A stretch of DNA of 49,935 bases from JACROF01 sp964533055 (GTDB lineage Bacteria; Patescibacteriota; Microgenomatia; Levybacterales; UBA12049), in the NCBI GenBank assembly GCA_964533055.1, contig CAZHKZ010000005.1, forward strand, positions 1 through 49,935, given 5' to 3'. Positions 1 through 7,074 of the stretch are shown here, in pieces. The translations under genes were made by a program, and so were the position numbers. The stretch's first letter is position 1. Each line of letters opens with the position of its first letter. The notes beneath the pieces were generated by a model. The model worked only from the letters and a program-made list of their open reading frames with translations. It was not told the DNA's origin and searched no databases.

Positions 1-2
1 CC

Positions 3-287
3 AAAGTTCAGACCCTTGCCTGGAGTATGCCATGGATTTTCGCACCTTTTTCTGCAATCTATTACCCAATCACAATTCTCCCGGACTGGGCTCAAATAAT
101 TGCGCATTTCCTACCTACTAGCTACGTATTTGAAGGCATGAGGGAAGTAGTTGCAACAGGACACTTTGACAGCAGCAAATTCTTTATTGGCCTCGGACTT
201 AATGTTGTCTACCTCACACTCAGTCTCCTTCTTCTAAGATCGAGTTTTAAAAAAGTGCTCAAAAATGGAGTAACCAAACTTTATTAA
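3..287 (+). CDS. ABC-2 type transporter permease, C-terminal fragment (5' end outside window)
   Basis: An open frame enters from the left edge and ends at a TAA, giving 94 visible residues. Two hydrophobic stretches are present, one around residues 10-28 (containing FAPFSAIYYP) and one near the end (GLGLNVVYLTLSLLLL), followed by a basic tail. The YYP...LP turn, a following IAHFLPTSYVFEGMR segment and a last helix are typical of the C-terminus of ABC-2 export permeases, which move polysaccharides, lipids or drugs with a separate ATPase. The ATPase gene would lie upstream and is not seen. Family assignment rests on this fragment alone. Confidence 0.72.
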   Translation, partial: KVQTLAWSMPWIFAPFSAIYYPITILPDWAQIIAHFLPTSYVFEGMREVVATGHFDSSKFFIGLGLNVVYLTLSLLLLRSSFKKVLKNGVTKLY

Positions 288-309
288 ATGTGCAAAAGTG
301 TGCTACACT
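281..309 (+). promoter_or_regulatory. Promoter of the yqeY-like gene
   Basis: TTATTA, a 17-bp spacer and TACACT preceded by TG (extended -10, TGCTACACT). The -10 ends 9 nt before the ATG at 319, so the leader would be at most a few bases. It also excludes the upstream GTG at 298 as the start. Confidence 0.55.
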
Positions 310-318
310 GCAAAGACT

Positions 319-774
319 ATGTCATTACAACAACTTAAAGACGATCTCAAAGCATCCATGCTTGCAAGGGACACTGAGCAGACATCAGTTCTTCGCATGA
401 TCATTTCAGCAGTTCAGTACTATGAAATAAATAAGGGCGGAGCAGGTTATTCAGCCACCGATGAAGATGTAATGAATGTGATTCAGGCTCAAGCAAAGCA
501 GCGCAGAGACTCAATAGAGCAGTTCACAACTGGTGGAAGACCTGAATTAGCTGAGAAAGAACAGCAAGAGTTAGACATGATCAGTAAGTATCTTCCAACT
601 CAAATGACTGAGGAAGAGATCAGAACACTTGTGACCCAGACTATTGCCTCAACCGGCGCATCAAGCGCATCAGACATGGGGAAAGTTATGGGAGCACTAA
701 GTCCCCAGACAAAAGGCAAAGCAGATGGCGGCCTAGTTAGCAAAATCGTCCGCGAACAACTCGCCGCTCTATAA
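319..774 (+). CDS. GatB/YqeY domain protein
   Basis: The 151-residue protein matches the YqeY family in length and layout: an N-terminal helical segment (LKDDLKASMLARD), a central region with Q.K.RRDSIEQF and E...ELDMISKYLP, and the C-terminal helical domain shared with the GatB tail, ending GKADGGLVSKIV. The family is related to the tRNA-binding tail of GatB amidotransferase subunits, but the role of free-standing YqeY is not settled. I start at ATG 319 rather than the in-frame GTG at 298, because the family begins at MSLQ..L and a -10 box covers the intervening bases. It is transcribed alone; the next gene is convergent. Confidence 0.85.
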   Translation: MSLQQLKDDLKASMLARDTEQTSVLRMIISAVQYYEINKGGAGYSATDEDVMNVIQAQAKQRRDSIEQFTTGGRPELAEKEQQELDMISKYLPTQMTEEEIRTLVTQTIASTGASSASDMGKVMGALSPQTKGKADGGLVSKIVREQLAAL

Positions 775-834
775 ACACACCCCCTGGAGAAAGCCTTATT
801 CTGAGTTTTGAAATCTAAATATGAATTAGACTGA

Positions 835-1746
835 CTATTTCTTTGAGGATTTTCTTCTCTTATCCCATTCTTGCCAGGTGACAAGTAGTGGTGCTGCATT
901 GAAGATACTTGAGTAAGTTCCACTGACAATTCCGATAAGAAGTGCTACGACGAACCATCTCACACTTTCTCCGCCAAAGATAAGAAGTGTAACAAGCACA
1001 ATGATTGCCGTAAGTGAAGTATTGAGTGAACGGGTGATCGTTTGGAGAATTGAGTTATTCACAAGTTGTGGAAATGCTACCCCACTCGTCTTCAAAAGAT
1101 TTTCGCGAATACGATCAAAAACTACAATCGTGTCATGAACTGAGAATCCAATAACAGTAAGTACTGCAGTTATAAAAAGACTATCTACCTCAACATGAAG
1201 AAAGTGTCCTAAAAGCGAGAAAATACCTATAAGTACTAATGCATCATGCAGGACAGCAAGAATAGCGCATACGCCAAACCTCCAGCTACTTGCTGGTTTT
1301 GGAACTTTTCTAAATGAAACTGCTATATAAATAACTATCAGGATCGAAGCAAAAAGCACAGCCAGAACTGCTTTATTTGTCGTCTCTTGCCCAATCACTG
1401 GCCCAACGGTATCAAAATCGGCCTGCGTGAACTCTCCAGTTTTTTCCTTCAAAGCATTCGTAATCTGAATATCTTGCTTCTGGGTCATTGGTGCAGAACG
1501 GACAATCACAGATGTTTTGGAGGGAGATATCGTCGAAACTTCAACCTTAGCCTCTTCAAACGTAGATCGAATCTGTTGAACTAATTTCTGATCAACAGTC
1601 TTGGGATAGACAAGAGTGAGTCGTGATCCTCCGGTAAATTCTATCGAGAGTCTCAGCCCAAAAAGCAAAAGGGACACGAGTCCTGGGATAATCACGACGA
1701 GTGAAATTAAAAAGTAAATATTCTTTTTTCCAATTATATCTAACAT
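835..1746 (-). CDS. secF: Protein translocase subunit SecF
   Basis: SecF partners SecD in the inner membrane and uses the proton motive force to help release proteins exported through SecYEG. The 303-residue product has one N-terminal membrane helix (about residues 10-30), a periplasmic domain opening with EFTGGSRL, and about five C-terminal helices. The signature SVHDTIVVFDRIREN lies in the fourth helix, and residues of this motif are thought to take part in proton movement. The start is 3 nt after the secD stop, so translation is probably coupled. The order regulator-like gene, secD, secF forms one operon. Length is normal for SecF. Confidence 0.95.
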   Translation of the reverse strand: MLDIIGKKNIYFLISLVVIIPGLVSLLLFGLRLSIEFTGGSRLTLVYPKTVDQKLVQQIRSTFEEAKVEVSTISPSKTSVIVRSAPMTQKQDIQITNALKEKTGEFTQADFDTVGPVIGQETTNKAVLAVLFASILIVIYIAVSFRKVPKPASSWRFGVCAILAVLHDALVLIGIFSLLGHFLHVEVDSLFITAVLTVIGFSVHDTIVVFDRIRENLLKTSGVAFPQLVNNSILQTITRSLNTSLTAIIVLVTLLIFGGESVRWFVVALLIGIVSGTYSSIFNAAPLLVTWQEWDKRRKSSKK

Positions 1747-1749
1747 AAT

Positions 1750-3087
1750 TTATTTATAAACAATTCTTAATAATGTTTTGGTCACCACAACTGCAGAGAA
1801 CAATGATACCAAAACTCCGATCGCGAGTGTCAGAGCAAAACCCCTGACGATTCCAGTTGCCATAATCATAAGAATCGCACTTGTGATAAGACTGGCTATA
1901 TTTGAATCTCGAATTGATGCCCACGCTCTTGAAAAGCCAATGTCGATTGAAGCATGAATTGACTTTCCTTTTCTTACTTCTTCACGTATTCTTTCAAAAA
2001 TGAGGATGTTCGCATCAACCGCAATTCCAATTGAAAGAATAAAACCAGCGATACCTGCTAGTGTCAAAGTAATCGGCACAAGCCTATAAATTGCAAGGTT
2101 AATAAGCGTATAAACGACAAGTGCAAGTGAAGCAATAATTCCCAGTCTTCCATAAAGACCTATCATAAAAATAGTAATCGCGAGAAATCCAATTAAACCA
2201 GCGATCACACTCTTTTGAAGTGTTTGATCTCCTAGACTTGCACCAATTGCTCGCTGTTGGAGAACTTCAAGAGAAACAGGGAGTGCTCCTGCATTGAGTT
2301 GAATCTGGAGCGCCTTAGCTTGCTCAACATTAAATCCACCCGTTATGAGCGCATCCCCCGTAAGTATGGGCACATTAACCACAGGTTTTTGAATAAGCAA
2401 ATCATCAAGGACTATTCCAACGATCTTCCCTACATTCCTTTTAGTTATAGCAGCAAATTTCCTAGTTCCCTCGCCAGTAAACGTTAGATTCACCTGGGGC
2501 TCCCCTGTGTTGGGATTGAATGTAACAGCTGCTTTTTTCAAATCGCTACCAACCAACTCAGTTTTCTTTGCAGCCGGACCTAAAACCTCCGCAACACCAA
2601 GCGGAAGCGCTGAGGCAGATGCTTGCTGTGCAGACCCAGTTGCCTCTCCTGATTCCCAGAATGATAGCTGAGCTGTCTTACCAACTAAAGCAACGGCCTG
2701 ATTTACATCAGTTATACCAGGGATCTCAACGATTATCCTGTAATTGTTATTTGCAAGTGACGTCTGTATGACAGGCTCAGATACGCCAAAATAATTGATT
2801 CTTCTCTCAATAACTTCTTTGGCTGACTCTAGCGCGTCTTTACGAGAAGAACTAGGAACATCTTTCATATCAGCCTGGAGAGTAATACTTGTTCCACCTT
2901 CAAGATCAAGACCTTTTCTGAAATTCACATTCTGAGAGAGGCCTAGTGGTGATAGGAGGGTGTTCATGTTGACCAACGCAACATCTCTGCCCTGAATCGT
3001 AACTCTATCTGGGATATTGATCAAAAAACAAATAACACTAATAAAAAAAATAACGAGAATTAAAAAGCCTGAAGGTCGAGATTTCAT
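1750..3087 (-). CDS. secD: Protein translocase subunit SecD
   Basis: This 445-residue membrane protein has the SecD order: an N-terminal helix, the P1 head beginning GLDLEGGTSITL, a Ser/Ala-rich linker near residue 155, and five to six C-terminal helices carrying GIAVDANILIFERIREE. It acts with SecF downstream to drive late steps of protein export. The length is at the short end for SecD, as in many small-genome bacteria. The ATG overlaps the stop of the upstream winged-helix/nucleotidyltransferase gene by 4 nt (ATGA), so the two are translationally coupled and probably expressed from the promoter at 3678-3706. Confidence 0.95.
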   Translation of the reverse strand: MKSRPSGFLILVIFFISVICFLINIPDRVTIQGRDVALVNMNTLLSPLGLSQNVNFRKGLDLEGGTSITLQADMKDVPSSSRKDALESAKEVIERRINYFGVSEPVIQTSLANNNYRIIVEIPGITDVNQAVALVGKTAQLSFWESGEATGSAQQASASALPLGVAEVLGPAAKKTELVGSDLKKAAVTFNPNTGEPQVNLTFTGEGTRKFAAITKRNVGKIVGIVLDDLLIQKPVVNVPILTGDALITGGFNVEQAKALQIQLNAGALPVSLEVLQQRAIGASLGDQTLQKSVIAGLIGFLAITIFMIGLYGRLGIIASLALVVYTLINLAIYRLVPITLTLAGIAGFILSIGIAVDANILIFERIREEVRKGKSIHASIDIGFSRAWASIRDSNIASLITSAILMIMATGIVRGFALTLAIGVLVSLFSAVVVTKTLLRIVYK

Positions 3088-3659
3088 CCGAGTAGTCCTT
3101 CCTCGTCACCAATCAGCATTACTCTCCCACTAGTCAGAATTGTTGAAATGAATGGGTCATTTCTTGTCTTTCTAAATTTAAATTCGTCCTCTGTCATTGC
3201 AGTATAATTAATTTCGCGCTCAAGTCTTTGCTCTTCGGTTCTTACTAATGCAGCTAATTCTGGTAGCACCACTTCCCCGATTACTATGAAATCAACATCA
3301 TCTGGACTCTTCTTTGTTCTTCGTACAAATCGCGTTGAGAACATAGCATACTTAATCTTGCCAAGCTTTACCTTATTTTTCAATACCTCACTCCCAAGTC
3401 CAATTGTTTTTACGCCCATTGCAAGGAGATCAAAATAATAGGGATATGTTTTATCCAGTGAATAATAGACTCTATTTGCTCTCTGCTCTTTCTCTAGAAT
3501 TCCGTGCTTCTCAAGGTATAGCAACTCCCTTCTAACTGCATTAATTTCGTCACCAGTGCGCCTTACACACTCACGAACATGGTACATCTCATAAGGTTGA
3601 GCAAGAAAGACATTCAGAAGATTTATGCGCGATTTGGATGTAATAAGATCTGAAAACAT
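3084..3659 (-). CDS. Winged-helix DNA-binding domain fused to a nucleotidyltransferase-like domain
   Basis: The 191-residue product has an N-terminal ArsR/MarR-like winged helix (about residues 8-75, with QPYEMYHVRECVRRTG and LEKHGILEKE) followed by a polymerase-beta-type nucleotidyltransferase-like region in which PDDVDFIVIG resembles the D-x-D-hh-V motif. The usual G-S of the active site is not clear (MFSTRFVRR), so catalysis is doubtful. Such proteins occur as transcriptional regulators or antitoxin-like proteins. It overlaps secD by 4 nt and heads that operon, so it may regulate it. I start at ATG 3659, just after a good promoter; in-frame starts further up would lie over the promoter. 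Confidence 0.65.
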   Translation of the reverse strand: MFSDLITSKSRINLLNVFLAQPYEMYHVRECVRRTGDEINAVRRELLYLEKHGILEKEQRANRVYYSLDKTYPYYFDLLAMGVKTIGLGSEVLKNKVKLGKIKYAMFSTRFVRRTKKSPDDVDFIVIGEVVLPELAALVRTEEQRLEREINYTAMTEDEFKFRKTRNDPFISTILTSGRVMLIGDEEGLLG

Positions 3660-3677
3660 AGCGGATAATGTCGCTAT

Positions 3678-3706
3678 ACTATATAACAAAGAACTTGCTC
3701 TTGCAA
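3678..3706 (-). promoter_or_regulatory. Promoter of the winged-helix/secD/secF operon
   Basis: TTGCAA, 17-bp spacer, TATAGT. The -10 ends 18 nt before ATG 3659, so the predicted leader is about 12 nt and has no Shine-Dalgarno sequence. Confidence 0.6.
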
Positions 3707-3740
3707 CGGGAAATCTATTTTTTGGATACAATACCTACTC

Positions 3741-4904
3741 TTACTTTACGCTAATAGGACTATCATCGGGGACGATCTGAAACCATATCACACCGCGATT
3801 AAATGAGATTTTCTTGCCAGATGCATCTGTAAGCATTGTGCGAGACTCACGATCATCCTTACTCCACTCACCCTTAATCTGCTTACCATCCTGGAATATG
3901 ACAGCATCGCCTGTTCCCTTTGTCCCATAGAGCATGTGAAGATTACCTTCGTAGCCATCATTTGCTCTTCCTTCAGACATATAAAGAATAACAACATTCT
4001 TCGCTGATAACTGCTTCTTTGTATTATTATCCAGGTGTTTTTCTCCACCAACACTTCTCATATAAAGATTTGTTGTTGGATCATAGACCCACTTGACTGA
4101 GAAATTAGGTTGACTTGTCCAGAAATTAACATCAACTATTTGACTCGTTCCACGCTCAGATGTTGCTGCATCGTTCTTAAAAGAATATTCGACAAATGAT
4201 TCGTCCCAACTATTTCCATCTTCATCTTTATTTGTGAGACCACGATCTTTACCGACATTCCAAAGCGCACGTGTCGTTGAGTACATTGTATGCTCTGTAG
4301 CTACGGATCTGCCCAACCTACTCTCATCTCTCTTAAATGTTGGGAATCCTATTGAGAACTGGTTGAGGTCATTGTAAACACTCCATCCGTAATCAACAAT
4401 CTGGCCGAGTGCATTTGCTTTACCTGGAGTATTTGCACCACCAACATGTGCATAGAGTGGGAAAGCTCCATACTCAGATATGAAATCAAGAAAATATGTT
4501 CTTGCCGAGCGAACCGGACCAACAAAACCTGCATCCTGACAATAAAAGACTGATAAGAATCTAGTAATTCCTCCCTCTGCAACTGCTTCATATACAACAT
4601 CAGCAAAAGATAACCCCGATTGCGGACGAGCATCTACTGAGTTTTCGATCATTACACCAAGTGGTCGATGTGTTTGCCACCACTTTTCTTGATCTTTTGA
4701 GTATTTAACGCCATTGAGGGGACAACTTTCTGTCTTCGGCTTTCCATCATCAAATGCAAGGGCTCCATAATCATTATCTACCTTACCCGTGACAACAGTA
4801 GATGAAGCTGAAGACTGATTGGAAAAATACATATACGAAGCACCTGCGGTAAGGAGATAAACACCTAGACATCCAAGAATTATGAGCAGTTTGTTATTTT
4901 TCAT
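3741..4904 (-). CDS. DUF3048 (YerB-like) membrane-anchored protein
   Basis: The 387-residue protein starts with a single membrane helix (residues 5-27) and continues outside the cell. PLGVMIENSVDARPQSGL followed by ADVVYEAVAEGGITRFL is the signature of DUF3048, the YerB family of Gram-positive and CPR bacteria, and the C-terminal part (from about residue 255) fits the paired DUF3048_C domain ending in a beta-rich GVIWFQIVP segment. Function is unknown; the family is exported and thought to be cell-envelope associated. It lies 3 nt downstream of the DUF4446 gene and is probably cotranscribed with it. The next gene downstream has its own promoter. Confidence 0.85.
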   Translation of the reverse strand: MKNNKLLIILGCLGVYLLTAGASYMYFSNQSSASSTVVTGKVDNDYGALAFDDGKPKTESCPLNGVKYSKDQEKWWQTHRPLGVMIENSVDARPQSGLSFADVVYEAVAEGGITRFLSVFYCQDAGFVGPVRSARTYFLDFISEYGAFPLYAHVGGANTPGKANALGQIVDYGWSVYNDLNQFSIGFPTFKRDESRLGRSVATEHTMYSTTRALWNVGKDRGLTNKDEDGNSWDESFVEYSFKNDAATSERGTSQIVDVNFWTSQPNFSVKWVYDPTTNLYMRSVGGEKHLDNNTKKQLSAKNVVILYMSEGRANDGYEGNLHMLYGTKGTGDAVIFQDGKQIKGEWSKDDRESRTMLTDASGKKISFNRGVIWFQIVPDDSPISVK

Positions 4905-4907
4905 AGC

Positions 4908-5372
4908 TTACTTTTTAATGGGTTTTGCAGTCTCGATAGCTTTCTTCTCTTCAATTGAGAGCTCGTGCTCGACCCCTCTTCCCCTTTCTACCTTCTTAGC
5001 ATACCATCTTGTACCTGAGCGAGAATATAACCCCGATATAACGATACCAGTATCAAATGCGTCTAACATTGAGATAATGAAGCTTTGATCTCCACCAGTA
5101 TCTTTAAATGGATTAAAACGAAGAAGGCCTATCTTTTGTATATGAAATTGACCTTCTTTTTCAATTCTAACACATTGATCCTTGAGGAATGCAATATCCT
5201 TTTTCATTCCCTGCATCTCTTTTACAATTGCCTGCAAAATAGTTGTAAGATCTGCACCAGTCGTTTCTTTAACCAGGAGATCATAGTGATTTTTAGTACG
5301 AAAAAGAATAATTGTTAGTACCGTTGACCAGATCACAAGAAGAACAAAAGCGACCAAAATGAGAGGGAACAT
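4908..5372 (-). CDS. DUF4446 family membrane protein
   Basis: The 154-residue product has one N-terminal membrane helix (residues 3-24), a short coiled-coil-like stretch (about 45-75), and the DUF4446 core: IQKIGLLRFNPFKDTGGDQSF, then DTGIVISGLYSRSGTRWYAK and a final ELSIEEKKAIETA. The family is widespread in Firmicutes and CPR, often near chromosome or envelope genes, with no known activity. It heads a two-gene unit with the DUF3048 gene. The start is fixed by a promoter whose -10 lies exactly 6 nt upstream of the ATG, which predicts a leaderless mRNA. Confidence 0.82.
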   Translation of the reverse strand: MFPLILVAFVLLVIWSTVLTIILFRTKNHYDLLVKETTGADLTTILQAIVKEMQGMKKDIAFLKDQCVRIEKEGQFHIQKIGLLRFNPFKDTGGDQSFIISMLDAFDTGIVISGLYSRSGTRWYAKKVERGRGVEHELSIEEKKAIETAKPIKK

Positions 5373-5378
5373 ATCGCC

Positions 5379-5408
5379 ATCTTAGCCTCTTGACAGCCTC
5401 AATGTCAA
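5379..5408 (-). promoter_or_regulatory. Leaderless promoter of the DUF4446-DUF3048 operon
   Basis: TTGACA, 18-bp spacer, TAAGAT, then 6 nt to ATG 5372. It overlaps the oppositely oriented promoter at 5390-5419. Confidence 0.7.
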
Positions 5409-5419
5409 TAGTGTAACCT
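5390..5419 (+). promoter_or_regulatory. Promoter of the 89-residue membrane protein gene
   Basis: TTGACA, 18-bp spacer, TAACCT, then 11 nt to ATG 5431. The -10 is weak. It interlocks with the divergent DUF4446 promoter, so both cannot easily be occupied at once. Confidence 0.5.
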
Positions 5420-5430
5420 AGGCTACTAGA

Positions 5431-5700
5431 ATGGCAAAAAAGAGAAAAACTCGCCAGGAAAAGATTTCAAGCGACTTACGCCCGCATCGCGCAAGCTTAA
5501 CTACCTCAGGAACATTTTCGTACTCATCACCCACATTATCTAAAGGATCATCTGCGCTATTTTCTACCCCTACTACACTATCCGTTATCCACACCAACGA
5601 CTACTCTTACGTTAGTAAGGACCTCCTCCATACAGCTCTGATCACAGGAGCTATCATTCTCGTTGAGCTTGTGATATTCTTTTTCATAAGATCCGTCTAG
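5431..5700 (+). CDS. Hypothetical protein with C-terminal membrane helix
   Basis: I do not recognise this 89-residue protein. It begins with a very basic stretch (MAKKRKTRQEK), has a Ser/Thr-rich middle of about 45 residues, and ends with one hydrophobic helix (about 66-87, ALITGAIILVELVIFFF) and a short basic tail. This suggests a tail-anchored protein with a cytoplasmic basic N-terminus. A promoter with TTGACA lies just upstream, divergent from the DUF4446 gene, which supports it being a real gene. The predicted leader is only a few bases and has no Shine-Dalgarno sequence. Confidence 0.6.
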   Translation: MAKKRKTRQEKISSDLRPHRASLTTSGTFSYSSPTLSKGSSALFSTPTTLSVIHTNDYSYVSKDLLHTALITGAIILVELVIFFFIRSV

Positions 5701-5764
5701 GCTCAACTTTATGCAACACACACTCACTATTTTTATTTTGTATCCCAGAGCAATTGCGGAGGGT

Positions 5765-5800
5765 TCACCTTCTCGCTGCCCGGGAAGAGAGGGGAGGTGA
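5765..5800 (+). promoter_or_regulatory. Shine-Dalgarno sequence inside a potential masking hairpin
   Basis: GGAGGTGA (5793-5800) is a perfect 8-base match to the expected anti-SD and lies 8 nt before ATG 5809. Upstream, TCACCT (5765-5770) can pair with AGGTGA (5795-5800), and the adjoining TCTC (5771-5774) with GAGA (5787-5790), leaving a 12-nt loop and a GGGG bulge. The pairing would hide the ribosome site, so translation may be regulated. The structure is inferred from sequence only. Confidence 0.45.
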
Positions 5801-5808
5801 GTTATCTT

Positions 5809-5955
5809 ATGGCAAGTATGTATTGTGTTAAATGCAGAGAAAAGCGCGACGATCCTAATGCAGAGCCAGTTACCATGAAAAATGGTAAACCAGCTATGAA
5901 AGGAAAGTGTCCAGTTTGTGGTACAGGAATGTACAGAATTGGTAAAGCTAAGTAA
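5809..5955 (+). CDS. DUF5679 small zinc-ribbon protein
   Basis: This 48-residue gene reads MASMYCVKCREKRDD, then a segment with VTMKNGKPAMKGKCPVCG and a basic end (MYRIGKAK). The two Cys pairs (CVKC and CPVC) make a zinc ribbon, and the whole protein matches the DUF5679 pattern (C..C...K....P.......NG+.a..G.CP.CGt.m.+i) found throughout CPR and Chloroflexi. The role is unknown. The upstream region has an unusually strong Shine-Dalgarno sequence 8 nt from the ATG, unlike most genes here, and a Rho-independent terminator follows, so it is a monocistronic and probably well expressed gene. Confidence 0.85.
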   Translation: MASMYCVKCREKRDDPNAEPVTMKNGKPAMKGKCPVCGTGMYRIGKAK

Positions 5956-5972
5956 TGCTGTTCTCTTCTTGA

Positions 5973-6036
5973 AAGTTCCTTAAGAATTTTCAAGAAACAA
6001 AATAAATTACCCTTGCTCCCAGAGCAGGGGTTTTTT
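5973..6036 (+). terminator. Rho-independent terminator after the DUF5679 gene
   Basis: CCCTTGCTC and GAGCAGGGG form a 9-bp stem with one G-T pair and a 3-nt CCA loop (about 6010-6030), followed by six T. Just upstream is a second inverted repeat, TCTTGAAA (from about 5973) with TTTCAAGA, which may add a second hairpin. Confidence 0.8.
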
Positions 6037-6089
6037 ATTGGTCGAGAAACGTGCGGAATTTTATAACAGCAAATACCCCATATAATTTC

Positions 6090-6118
6090 TTGCATTATGC
6101 GTTAGCTTGTTGTAGAAA
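6090..6118 (+). promoter_or_regulatory. Leaderless promoter of nth
   Basis: TTGCAT, 17-bp spacer, TAGAAA, then 6 nt to ATG 6125. No Shine-Dalgarno sequence is present. Confidence 0.6.
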
Positions 6119-6124
6119 TGTATC

Positions 6125-6751
6125 ATGACACTAGAGCAAAAAGCTGATGAGGTCTATAAAAGACTCATTAAAATCTACCCCAATCCAAAAACTGCCTTGG
6201 ATTTTAAGAATCCCTATGAACTCCTTATCGCGACGATACTTTCAGCACAATGTACAGATAAATTGATCAACACAGTTACCCCAGTATTATTTGATAAGTA
6301 CCCATCAGTCAAAGAACTATCAGAAGCTCCAGTTGAGGAGATTGATGAGATTATTAAGAAGGTTACTTTTCATGGAAATAAGGCAAAAAACATTAAGGCA
6401 GCTGCTGAGCAGATTATGAACAATCATAATGGCAATGTCCCCGAGACTATGAAGGAACTTGACGCCCTCCCTGGAGTGGCTAGAAAGACTGCCAACGTTG
6501 TACTTGGAGATGCCTTTCATAAATCAGAAGGGATTGTAGTAGATACCCACGTTATACGTGCCACAAGAAGACTCGGCCTAAGCACATCTGACAAACCTGA
6601 AAAAATTGAAGAAGACCTTATGAATATTATCCCCAAAGAGCGATGGATACAATTCCCACACCTACTTATTCTCTACGGAAGAGAATATGCCCCAGCGAGA
6701 CCTAGAAAGGATGGGACAGACATCCTTTCAGATCTCTACATCAAGGCTTAA
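6125..6751 (+). CDS. nth: Endonuclease III homologue lacking the iron-sulphur cluster cysteines
   Basis: The 208-residue protein is a HhH-GPD DNA glycosylase/AP lyase that removes oxidised pyrimidines. The helix-hairpin-helix LPGVARKTANVVL carries the catalytic lysine, and VDTHVIRATRRLG carries the catalytic aspartate. ILSAQCTDK near residue 40 is the usual start of the catalytic core. The C-terminus, where most Nth proteins bind a [4Fe-4S] cluster with four Cys, instead reads LYGREYAPARPRKDGTD and has no Cys at all. Length is otherwise normal, so the cluster was lost by substitution. The stop overlaps the convergent mscL stop by 4 nt. Confidence 0.92.
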   Translation: MTLEQKADEVYKRLIKIYPNPKTALDFKNPYELLIATILSAQCTDKLINTVTPVLFDKYPSVKELSEAPVEEIDEIIKKVTFHGNKAKNIKAAAEQIMNNHNGNVPETMKELDALPGVARKTANVVLGDAFHKSEGIVVDTHVIRATRRLGLSTSDKPEKIEEDLMNIIPKERWIQFPHLLILYGREYAPARPRKDGTDILSDLYIKA

Positions 6752-7050
6752 GACTTTTTCTTATCTAGCCTATCAAACTTCATTGCCTTGACCAATATAT
6801 AAACGACAAGTGCAACGATAATAAAATCAATGAGGACACTCAGAAAATGTCCATACTTCATGTGAGCACCTGCTATGTTTAGATACGCACCCTCGAGCCC
6901 TTTAGTTGATCCCAAAATGATGCCAATCAGAGGGTTGATCAAGTCGGTTACGATTGATGTAACAACTTTTGAAACTGATCCTCCTAAAATAAAACCAACA
7001 GCAAGTCCAACGACTCCCTGCTCACGAACAAACTCCAAAAAACCTTTCAT
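6748..7050 (-). CDS. mscL: Large-conductance mechanosensitive channel MscL
   Basis: MscL is an inner-membrane pore that opens under high membrane tension to release solutes on osmotic downshock. The 100-residue protein has the N-terminal amphipathic helix (MKGFLEFVREQG), TM1 with VVGLAVGFILGGSVSKVVTS and the GLAVG constriction, a short periplasmic loop, TM2 (about 67-88, LIDFIIVALVVYILVKA) and a short charged cytoplasmic tail. I start at ATG 7050 because a perfect GGAGGTGA lies 8 nt upstream; an in-frame GTG at 7062 overlaps that site. It is last in a unit with the zinc ribbon and GT39 genes. Confidence 0.93.
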   Translation of the reverse strand: MKGFLEFVREQGVVGLAVGFILGGSVSKVVTSIVTDLINPLIGIILGSTKGLEGAYLNIAGAHMKYGHFLSVLIDFIIVALVVYILVKAMKFDRLDKKKS

Positions 7051-7058
7051 ACCACAAT

Positions 7059-7066
7059 TCACCTCC
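7059..7066 (-). promoter_or_regulatory. Perfect Shine-Dalgarno sequence of mscL
   Basis: GGAGGTGA on the minus strand, 8 nt before ATG 7050: the same core and spacing as the DUF5679 gene. It decides the mscL start and contrasts with the SD-less genes around it. Confidence 0.75.
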
Positions 7067-7074
7067 TTTCATAA

